IMG/VR virus record: IMGVR_UViG_3300045977_000215
Location: 1 to 53,292 of that record
Reading direction: 5' to 3' (one strand)
DNA from: a virus
Length of the DNA: 53,292 nt
The notes below the pieces were generated by a model. The model worked only from the letters and a program-made list of their open reading frames with translations, made no database searches and was not told the DNA's origin. The position numbers and the translations under genes are program-made. Shown piece after piece: positions 6,789 through 12,859 of this stretch. Positions within the stretch are counted from its first letter, which is position 1. Each line of letters opens with the position of its first letter.

Positions 6789-7193
6789 ATGCGTCAGACG
6801 AATGAGCAGAGGGAGTACCGGGCGGAGTTGGAGGGGCATATCAGGCAGTCCGGCGAGCGGTGGCGGATACGGAGAGACGACGAGGGATATGCCTACATTC
6901 CCGGTAAGTATGGGCGGATTGAGTATTACGGGGCGGACGGGGATGGCGTGAGGAGGCTGCGGGTCTACACGCACAGCATGCGGGTGGAGAGGGCGCTGGA
7001 GAGGATGGGGGGGCTGAGGGTGCAGCAGCGTGGCGACCACGAGGCTCGGCTGTCGTGGAACCCCCGTACAGAGGCAGATGCTGGGGCGCTGATGGCGGTC
7101 TGCGCGTCGATCAAGGCCCGGGTACGGCGTCGGAGCACTTTGGGGCCCGGAACCCATCCTGTACGGGGGTTTGGGGTGGCGAGGGGAGTATGA
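6789..7193 (+). CDS. Hypothetical phage protein, 134 aa
   Basis: ATG 6789 follows GGAGG. The region RRDDEGYAYIPGKYGRIEYY followed by a beta-rich middle resembles a small uncharacterised phage family found near packaging genes. The last 25 residues look unstructured, and their DNA contains one arm of a 13-bp inverted repeat. The 72-base spacer upstream has a run of seven T at 6769-6775 without a clear hairpin. Confidence 0.6.
   Translation: MRQTNEQREYRAELEGHIRQSGERWRIRRDDEGYAYIPGKYGRIEYYGADGDGVRRLRVYTHSMRVERALERMGGLRVQQRGDHEARLSWNPRTEADAGALMAVCASIKARVRRRSTLGPGTHPVRGFGVARGV
7059..7171. repeat. 13-bp inverted repeat upstream of the terminase gene
   Basis: AACCCCCGTACAG at 7059-7071 is the exact reverse complement of CTGTACGGGGGTT at 7159-7171. 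The arms are 87 bases apart, inside the 3' part of the gene at 6789-7193 and about 360-470 bases before terL. Position fits a packaging (cos/pac) or recombinase site; nothing in the sequence decides between them. Confidence 0.45.
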
Positions 7194-7417
7194 CGTGGCG
7201 CGCCTGGTCACCTCCGGCGATTCCGTGGCCGCTGGAGCGATGGTACACGGTGGCCGAGGTGGCGGCGCAGCTGGGGCGGAGTTCATCGCGGGTCTTGACG
7301 CTGATCAAGCGGCACAATCTGCCGCGGCGAAAGGTCCGCCAGGGGAAGCATCCCCGGCGAGTGGTGGAGGTGAAGGGGACGACGTTGCGGAGGCTGCAGG
7401 AGATCACGCGGCGATGA
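7190..7417 (+). CDS. Small HTH DNA-binding protein, 75 aa
   Basis: Reads as a MerR/excisionase-like helix-turn-helix: WYTVAEVAAQLGRSSSRVLT then a basic wing (KRHNLPRRKVRQGKHPRR). ATGA overlap with the previous gene and GAGGGG just upstream. It lies directly before terL, so it may supply the small-terminase DNA-recognition role or control late genes. It is shorter than typical TerS proteins. Confidence 0.65.
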   Translation: MTWRAWSPPAIPWPLERWYTVAEVAAQLGRSSSRVLTLIKRHNLPRRKVRQGKHPRRVVEVKGTTLRRLQEITRR

Positions 7418-7529
7418 CGATGTCCCCATACGGGATCACCCTTCCGCTCACGCATGCACTGACCCATTCGCCTACCCCTAGCATTCTGACGTAGTCTCCC
7501 GCCTACCACCTGTGGCATACGCGTAGAGC
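7418..7529. other. 112-base non-coding gap before terL
   Basis: No convincing ORF. It is pyrimidine-rich on the plus strand (many C and T runs near 7440-7510). No promoter with both boxes or intrinsic terminator was found. It could hold a packaging start site. Confidence 0.4.
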
Positions 7530-9104
7530 GTGGCCACCAGTCCGCGTCTGCCCACCATCGTGGAATTCGTGCGCACGATGCTCGGGCTGTCGCTCTCGCC
7601 GGCCCAGGAGACATTGCTGCGCGCGATCTACGGGCTGCCGCTGGAATCCGCGGAGCAGGAAGCGATCTTTCAGCAGTGCACGGGGCGGGGGACGTATACG
7701 CCCGGCAAGCCCTTTTCCGAGGTGACGGTCCTGGCGGGCCGGCGCAGTGGGAAGGATTCGCGGATTGCGGCGCCGATCGCGTGTTACGAGGCGATCTTCG
7801 GCGGGCACGAGCCGTATCTCGGGCGGGGGGAGGCGGGGGTGATTCCGCTGGTGGCCCAGGACGAGCGCGGGACGCGGATCGCCTACAAGCTGATCCACCG
7901 GTATCTCACGGACTCGCCGCTCTTGAGCCGGATGGTGAAGGACGTGCGGCAGCGCGAGATCGACCTCACGAACGGCCTGTCGGTCTATTGCTTCGCGTGC
8001 TCGGCGAAGTCGCTCCGGGGGTGGGGCTCGCCGGCCGCGGTCATGGACGAGGTCGCGTTCTTCCGGACCGAGGCGGGGACCGTGGTGGACGACGAAGTGC
8101 AGTCGTCGATCCGCGGGGCCGGGGTCGCGTTTCCCCAGCAGCGCCTGGTGAAGATCAGCACGCCGAACGGGAAGAGCGGTGTGCTGTGGGAGGACTTCAA
8201 GCGCTACTGGGCCCAGGACGCCGCGGATGTGCTGGTGTGGCACGCCCCGACGACCCTGATGAATCCGACCGTCACCGACGAGCGACTGGCGCGGGAATAC
8301 CGGCGCGACGCCAAGAAAGCGGGCCGGGAGTACGAGGCGCTCTTCGTCGACGACGTCGAGGCGTTTCTGACGCAAGCCCACATCGAGACGGCGATCGCGC
8401 ATGGCCGGTCCACGGACCTGGCGCCGATCGCGCCGCGGCCCTACTACGTGGCGGGGGTGGACCCGTCCGGCGGGGTGCGCGATGCGTTCGCGCTGTCGGT
8501 GTGCCACGTGGAGGACGGGACGCGGATCGTCCAGGACCTCGTGCGCGCGTGGAAACCCTCACGGACGGAGAAGGCCCGGCTGAGTGAAATCTGCGCGGAG
8601 ATCGCCGCGCTGATCCGGCCCTACGGGATCGCGTCGGTGACGGGTGACAAGTACGCCGCACAGTGGGTGAGCCAGGAATTCCAGCGTGTCGGGGTGTCCT
8701 ACACGCCCTACGACGGCGACAAGTCGAGCGCGTATCTGGCCTTCGAACCGTTCATGACCTCGGGTCGGGTCGAGGTGATCGACGACGCCGAGCAGGTCCG
8801 CGAGCTGACGTTGCTGGAAAAGCATCTCCGCGTGGGGGGGAAACCGCCGCGGATCGATCATCCGAAGGGCAGCCACGACGATCTGGCCAACACGCTGGCG
8901 CTCTGCGTCGCGACCCTGGCGCCCAATCTCTCCCCCGCGGTCGATGTCAGCGTGGCGCCGCCGACCGAGCTGGTGACGCGGCCGGGGATGCGCCTCGGCC
9001 AGGCGCCGGACCTGGAGGACCCCGACCGGACAGGCCGCACGCCGACGCGGTTCTGGTCCGAGCGCGGGCGCGCGCGGTTCTGGCGGCAGGAGGTGGCCGC
9101 GTGA
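7530..9104 (+). CDS. terL: Terminase large subunit
   Basis: A 524-residue packaging motor. ATPase half: Walker A-like AGRRSGKD (69-76), Walker B AVMDE (170-174), coupling motif STPNG (210-214). Nuclease half: acidic residues at Asp311 (AGVDPSGG), Asp373 (TGDKYAAQW) and Asp450-Asp451 (SHDDLAN), the RNase H-like set of terminase nucleases. It cuts concatemers and drives DNA into the procapsid through the portal encoded next. GTG 7530 has a weak ribosome site; an ATG at 7578 is the alternative start. Confidence 0.96.
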   Translation: MATSPRLPTIVEFVRTMLGLSLSPAQETLLRAIYGLPLESAEQEAIFQQCTGRGTYTPGKPFSEVTVLAGRRSGKDSRIAAPIACYEAIFGGHEPYLGRGEAGVIPLVAQDERGTRIAYKLIHRYLTDSPLLSRMVKDVRQREIDLTNGLSVYCFACSAKSLRGWGSPAAVMDEVAFFRTEAGTVVDDEVQSSIRGAGVAFPQQRLVKISTPNGKSGVLWEDFKRYWAQDAADVLVWHAPTTLMNPTVTDERLAREYRRDAKKAGREYEALFVDDVEAFLTQAHIETAIAHGRSTDLAPIAPRPYYVAGVDPSGGVRDAFALSVCHVEDGTRIVQDLVRAWKPSRTEKARLSEICAEIAALIRPYGIASVTGDKYAAQWVSQEFQRVGVSYTPYDGDKSSAYLAFEPFMTSGRVEVIDDAEQVRELTLLEKHLRVGGKPPRIDHPKGSHDDLANTLALCVATLAPNLSPAVDVSVAPPTELVTRPGMRLGQAPDLEDPDRTGRTPTRFWSERGRARFWRQEVAA

Positions 9105-10762
9105 GTCTCCCGCGCTGGCTCGCCTGGCTGGCCCCCACGCCGGACCCGCGCGTGCTGGACCTCGAGGCGCGCCTGGCCAGCGTGGAGGCGCAGACGGAGA
9201 CCCGCGTGCGCGAGGCCTTCGCCATGGGCGCCCTCCGCGCCGAAGACCAGGCCGACCTGGCGCAGGGCTATCGCCGGCTCTCGGATGCGCAGGGCAAGAA
9301 TCCGTGGCGCCGCGATCTGCAGCCCCTGGCGCAGGACCAGATGCAGCGCCTGGTCTACTGGCTCTGGGAGTCCAATCCCCTCGCCAAGTGGCTCATCGAG
9401 ACGCCGGTGAATTTCATGCTCGGCGAGGGCGCCTCGGTCATCAGCCAGAACGATCAGGTGCGCGCGGTGATCGAGGCGTTCTGGGGCGACCCCGTCAACC
9501 AGCTCGACCGGCGGCTGCGGACCTGGGCGCGAGAACTCCTGCTCTACGGGGAACTGTGCCTGCCGGTGTCGGTGAATGCCATTGACGGGCATGTGCGGCT
9601 CGGCTACGTCGACCCGCTGGCGATCGACGAAGTGGTGACCGATCCCGATAACGCCTTGATCACGACGGCGGTCCGCATCAAGTCCTCGGTCACGGGCGGC
9701 CCGAAGCAGCTCCTGAAAGTGATCCGCGAGGACACGCGCCGCGCCTCCTCGACGCACGGTCTCCTGATGCCGAACGCGATGCTGGAACGCGATCTCGCCA
9801 CCGGCGAACCCTACGCGGGGGCGTGCTTTCTGTTCCAGATCAATCGCGTGTCGAGCGCGCGGCGCGGCCGGAGTGAATTGCTGCCGGACATCGACTGGCT
9901 CGATGGCTTCGACGCATTCCTCTTCGACTCGATGGACGCCGCCAGCCAGTTCAACACCTTTCTGTATGACGTGACGCTGGAGGGCATGAGCGAGGATCAA
10001 ATCCGCGCGTGGCTGGCCAACAACACGCGGATGAAGCGCGGGATGATCCGCGCCCACAACGAAAAGGTGAAGTGGGCCGAGGTGACGCCCGACCTCAAGG
10101 CCCAGGACAAGGACGCCTACGCGAAGCTCCTCCTGAGCTTCATCCTCGGTGGCCATTCGATCCCGCTGCACTGGTACGCCAGCGGCGAGGGGGTGTCGTT
10201 CGCGAGCGCCAAGGAGATGGGGCTCGTCCCGGTGAAGGCGTTCACCAGCCTCCAGCAGGAAGTCCGCCGACTCATCGCCGATCTGGTGCGCTTCGCGATT
10301 CATCAAGCCATCCGCGTCGGCGCGTTGCCGGAGACCGTGGTCGTCGGGCAGGTCGACGCGGCCGGATCCTCCACGGCGATCACGGCGCCGACGGACTGCG
10401 CCTTCACCGTCGTCCTGCCGGAACTCTCGATGCGCGACCAGGCGGCCATCGTCGCCGCGATCAACGGGTTGACGGCCGCGACCCAGCAGGTCGTGGCCCT
10501 CGGCTGGATGCGTCCGGAGACGGCGGCCCGCGTCCTCGCCAACATGTATTCGCAGCTCGGCATGGACATCAAGCCCGAGGAGGAGTACACGCCGGGCGCC
10601 GGGCCGCAGGGTGCCGCGCTCCAGGACTACCCCCAGCAGGACCTCCAGCGCCTCATGGCGCAACTGCAACGGGTCGGGCGCGGCGATGGCGAGAACCTTG
10701 GCCAGCCGAAGGACGATCAGACCGCGCGCCGCGCGAGTGTCGCCGCGGGGGGATCGGCATGA
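9101..10762 (+). CDS. Portal protein
   Basis: A 553-residue protein in the canonical place between terL and the MuF-like gene. GTG 9101 overlaps the terL stop and follows AGGAGG. The N-terminal third (LAKWLIETPVNFMLGEG), a mixed alpha/beta middle and a long helical C-terminus (SLQQEVRRLIADLVRFAIHQ) fit dodecameric portal proteins. It forms the DNA channel at one capsid vertex. Identification rests on gene order and overall pattern rather than a short motif. Confidence 0.85.
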   Translation: MSLPRWLAWLAPTPDPRVLDLEARLASVEAQTETRVREAFAMGALRAEDQADLAQGYRRLSDAQGKNPWRRDLQPLAQDQMQRLVYWLWESNPLAKWLIETPVNFMLGEGASVISQNDQVRAVIEAFWGDPVNQLDRRLRTWARELLLYGELCLPVSVNAIDGHVRLGYVDPLAIDEVVTDPDNALITTAVRIKSSVTGGPKQLLKVIREDTRRASSTHGLLMPNAMLERDLATGEPYAGACFLFQINRVSSARRGRSELLPDIDWLDGFDAFLFDSMDAASQFNTFLYDVTLEGMSEDQIRAWLANNTRMKRGMIRAHNEKVKWAEVTPDLKAQDKDAYAKLLLSFILGGHSIPLHWYASGEGVSFASAKEMGLVPVKAFTSLQQEVRRLIADLVRFAIHQAIRVGALPETVVVGQVDAAGSSTAITAPTDCAFTVVLPELSMRDQAAIVAAINGLTAATQQVVALGWMRPETAARVLANMYSQLGMDIKPEEEYTPGAGPQGAALQDYPQQDLQRLMAQLQRVGRGDGENLGQPKDDQTARRASVAAGGSA

Positions 10763-12459
10763 TCGCCCGGGTCACGTTGCAGTCCACGCCGCAGGAACGA
10801 TTCATCGAGCAGATCGCCGCGATTCGCCGGCAGCTCGACGCCTTGCCCGCCGAGGCCGTGCGCGCGCTGACCGAGGAAGTCGACCGCGTGCGGCGCCAGG
10901 TGCTCGCCGAGATCGCCGCCGGACCGGAGGGATTCCCAGAGTACCGACTCCGCGACCTCGCCCGACGCCTCGCCGATGTGCTGGGCCAGTTCGCCGCGCG
11001 CTACGAGACGGTCCTCGGCCCGATCCAGGCGCAGATGTATACCGCGGGGGCGGAGCTCGCCGCGCGCCCCCTGGTGGACGCCGGGGTGACCTACGCCGTG
11101 CCGCAGATCACCCGGCGGCAGCTCGAGGTGCTGCAGGGCTACCAGGCCTCCCTGATCTCCGGCGTGGCCGAGGACACGGTCCGGGCCATCACGTCGACCC
11201 TTCGACTCGGCGCCCTCCGGGGCGAGAGCGTGCCCGAGATTCTCACCCGCGTGGCCGGCCGCCTGGACGATCCGGGCCCGTTCGGTACGCTGGCGACCCG
11301 CGCGGAAGCGATCACGCGGACGGAGCTCGGCCGTGCGCAGGCCATCGCGACCCAGGCCGGCCTCGACGAGACACGGCGCTTTGTCCCCGATCTGAAGAAA
11401 CAGTGGCAGCACTCTGGCAACCGCGGGCCGTACCGCCGGCTCGGGCATGTCGAGGCGCACGGGCAGACCCGGGACGTCGACGCGCCCTTTCGCGTCCGGC
11501 CGGCCCCGGGCCACCGCTACGAGAACCTCATGTTCCCGCGGGATGCCGCAGCCAGCCCGGAGAACTCCGTGTTTTGCTTTCTGCCGGGAACACTGGTGAG
11601 CGGCCGGTTTGTCGGCGCGCTAAAAGCCAGGTACGCGGGGCCGGCGCGGGAGATCAAGACCGCGCGGGGACAGCGGTTGCGCGTCACACCCAATCACCCC
11701 GTATTGACCTCGGACGGTTGGCTCCCTGCGGGCGAGATTCAGGAAGGCCAGGCACTGCTCGGCTATCGCGGGCATGAGAACGGGTCGTTTTTGGGGCTGG
11801 GGGATGTAGATGCCCAGGACCGACCAGCCAGCATCGAGGATGTATTCCAGGCGCTCTCGGTTCAGTCCGCCCCACTGCCCGCCCCCTACGCCATGCTGAA
11901 TCTCCATGGCGATCAAGTCTGGACATATGGCGATGTCCAGGTTACGGGGTCCTACCGGGAACTGTTGCTCTACCGCGACGCCCGCGCCGCGGAGGAGCGC
12001 AGCGAGTTCGTCCTCATGACGGAACCGTCGATGTTGTCCGGCGTACATGCTCTGAGCCCTCAACGTCTTGGTCGCCAGGCTATCTCGCTGGCCGGTTCTG
12101 GCCGCGTGGGCGTTGGCGTATTGACGTCGCGCCCTGTCGGGCTCGGCCCGAAGCCGGGCCCACACGAGATGTCCAGCGTCGGCACTTCCTCGGAGCTGGA
12201 CGCCGCGCTTGGTGAAGTGGCCCGTCAACGCGCAGCGGGATATCCCGGTGTCACGGCTCAGCTTGAGGAGCGATACCCCGGCCTGGTAGAGGCCGATCAG
12301 GTCGTCAAGGTTCGGGATATCGAGCATCGCGGCCATGTCTACGACCTCCAGTCGCCGATGGGGGTGCTCGTCGCTGACGGGATTATAGCCAGTAATTGCG
12401 GATGCATCTCCGTTCCCTGGCGCGAGGAATGGGCCGGCGACCTGGGACGCGCCGCGTGA
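10759..12459 (+). CDS. MuF-like head morphogenesis protein interrupted by an intein
   Basis: A 566-residue precursor with extein residues 1-272 and 547-566. The N-extein is helical and carries a MuF-type minor head domain (ARAEAITRTELGRAQAIATQ, then KKQWQHSGNRGPYRRLGH and DAPFRV). The intein occupies 273-546. Splicing would join NSVF directly to CGCISVPW, restoring the Cys-x-Cys ending typical of MuF domains, so the insertion hits the most conserved spot. Start ATG overlaps the portal stop. Without splicing the MuF domain would be split, so head assembly may depend on splicing. The mature protein would have 292 residues. Confidence 0.88.
   Translation: MIARVTLQSTPQERFIEQIAAIRRQLDALPAEAVRALTEEVDRVRRQVLAEIAAGPEGFPEYRLRDLARRLADVLGQFAARYETVLGPIQAQMYTAGAELAARPLVDAGVTYAVPQITRRQLEVLQGYQASLISGVAEDTVRAITSTLRLGALRGESVPEILTRVAGRLDDPGPFGTLATRAEAITRTELGRAQAIATQAGLDETRRFVPDLKKQWQHSGNRGPYRRLGHVEAHGQTRDVDAPFRVRPAPGHRYENLMFPRDAAASPENSVFCFLPGTLVSGRFVGALKARYAGPAREIKTARGQRLRVTPNHPVLTSDGWLPAGEIQEGQALLGYRGHENGSFLGLGDVDAQDRPASIEDVFQALSVQSAPLPAPYAMLNLHGDQVWTYGDVQVTGSYRELLLYRDARAAEERSEFVLMTEPSMLSGVHALSPQRLGRQAISLAGSGRVGVGVLTSRPVGLGPKPGPHEMSSVGTSSELDAALGEVARQRAAGYPGVTAQLEERYPGLVEADQVVKVRDIEHRGHVYDLQSPMGVLVADGIIASNCGCISVPWREEWAGDLGRAA
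11620..12336 (-). CDS. Putative homing endonuclease encoded antisense within the intein
   Basis: A 238-residue protein read from 12336 down to 11620. Residues about 10-50 form an HTH (LIGLYQAGVSLLKLSRDTGI, then SRCALTGHF). Residues about 108-178 resemble Vsr/DUF559/EDxHD-type PD-(D/E)XK nucleases: Glu108/Glu110 in HEDELAALL, Asp134 in NLDIAI, Glu145-x-Gln147 in IAMEIQ, then RLEYILDAGWSVLGIYI, the R...GW signature of that fold. GGAGGT lies seven bases before the ATG, and TATAAT lies about 46 bases upstream, both on this strand. The last 35 residues are only the reverse of blocks A and B. It is codon-aligned with the intein frame, a phase in which chance ORFs are common; the motifs and signals are what make it credible. 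Probably drives intein homing. Confidence 0.72.
   Translation of the reverse strand: MAAMLDIPNLDDLIGLYQAGVSLLKLSRDTGISRCALTGHFTKRGVQLRGSADAGHLVWARLRAEPDRARRQYANAHAARTGQRDSLATKTLRAQSMYAGQHRRFRHEDELAALLRGAGVAVEQQFPVGPRNLDIAICPDLIAMEIQHGVGGGQWGGLNRERLEYILDAGWSVLGIYIPQPQKRPVLMPAIAEQCLAFLNLARREPTVRGQYGVIGCDAQPLSPRGLDLPRRPRVPGF
12344..12349 (-). promoter_or_regulatory. Shine-Dalgarno GGAGGT of the antisense gene
   Basis: The minus strand reads GGAGGT at 12349-12344 with seven bases before ATG at 12336-12334. This full-strength site decides the start of the antisense gene over longer in-frame extensions reaching 12705. Confidence 0.65.
12382..12387 (-). promoter_or_regulatory. Consensus -10 box (TATAAT) for the antisense endonuclease gene
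   Basis: On the minus strand 12387-12382 reads TATAAT exactly. Transcription starting about seven bases on would give a leader of about 40 bases carrying GGAGGT before ATG 12336. On the plus strand the same bases are part of ATT ATA codons (Ile-Ile before Ala-Ser-Asn), rare choices in this GC-rich genome. No good -35 sits 17 bases upstream. Confidence 0.5.
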
Positions 12460-12644
12460 GCCCGTCCAGAACCCCCGAGCCGCGCCGGCCCGTGGCGGCG
12501 TCACCGCCGACGCCGGTGAGTCCCCCGGCGCCCCCGCCACGGGTCCGGCCGGCGCTGATCCCGAAACTGAGCGCCCTGCATCTGGCGGGATTACCGCATG
12601 ACGCCGAGCGGTGCCCGACGTGCCGCACCGAGGAGAAACCATGA
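12456..12644 (+). CDS. Proline-rich small protein, 62 aa
   Basis: GTG 12456 overlaps the MuF-like stop (GTGA), and the frame ends over the next start at 12641. The first 35 residues are Pro/Ala/Arg-rich; the end has ERCPTCRTE, a single CxxC. Function unknown; gene call based on overlap at both ends. Confidence 0.45.
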   Translation: MSPSRTPEPRRPVAASPPTPVSPPAPPPRVRPALIPKLSALHLAGLPHDAERCPTCRTEEKP

Positions 12645-12850
12645 TGGACGAGAAGACACCGACCCCGTCGCCGGAGGCGCCCATGTCCGAGGCGCTCGCG
12701 GACAAGCACTACGAGCAACGCCGGGCCGGCCTGCTCCCGCCCGATGCCGCCGCGGATCAGAAAGTCCTCGCCGCCCGGGACCGGAAGGCCAAGGACGCTG
12801 CGGCCGCGGCACTGGCCGAAGCGGCCCGTCGCGCAGCCCGGGGCCGGTAG
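12641..12850 (+). CDS. Small charged head-region protein, 69 aa
   Basis: ATG 12641 follows GAGGAG. The sequence is a single long amphipathic, Ala/Lys/Arg-rich helix (DRKAKDAAAAALAEAARRAA). Small helical proteins between the minor head protein and capsid genes are often scaffold-like, but there is no direct evidence here. Confidence 0.55.
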   Translation: MMDEKTPTPSPEAPMSEALADKHYEQRRAGLLPPDAAADQKVLAARDRKAKDAAAAALAEAARRAARGR

Positions 12851-12859
12851 GCCGCCGCG

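Larger units (their letters stand above)
11575..12396 (+). mobile_element. Intein (274 aa) in the MuF-like gene, hosting an antisense endonuclease gene
   Basis: Block A is CFLPGTLV starting at Cys1 (codon 11575). Block B is RLRVTPNHPVLTSDGWLPAG with the TxxH at intein residues 38-41. Block F is GHVYDLQSPMGVLVADG (253-269). Block G is IIASN, followed by Cys+1 (codon 12397). The penultimate residue is Ser rather than the commoner His. Between B and F lie about 190 residues with no LAGLIDADG or HNH motif in the coding frame. Instead, the opposite strand carries a complete endonuclease-like gene. Third-position GC falls to about 71% (133/188 by hand) across 11767-12336, against about 90% in the flanking extein. 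Confidence 0.9.

Noticed and set aside
8858-10669. 603-codon minus-strand ORF opposite portal and terL
   Set aside because: Low-complexity shadow composition and overlap with two well-supported plus genes; unlike the intein antisense gene it has no motif, promoter or ribosome site.
12337-12705. N-terminal extension of the antisense endonuclease up to 12705
   Set aside because: The extension is low-complexity shadow of the MuF end and the small genes after it. GGAGGT and ATG at 12336 mark the real start.
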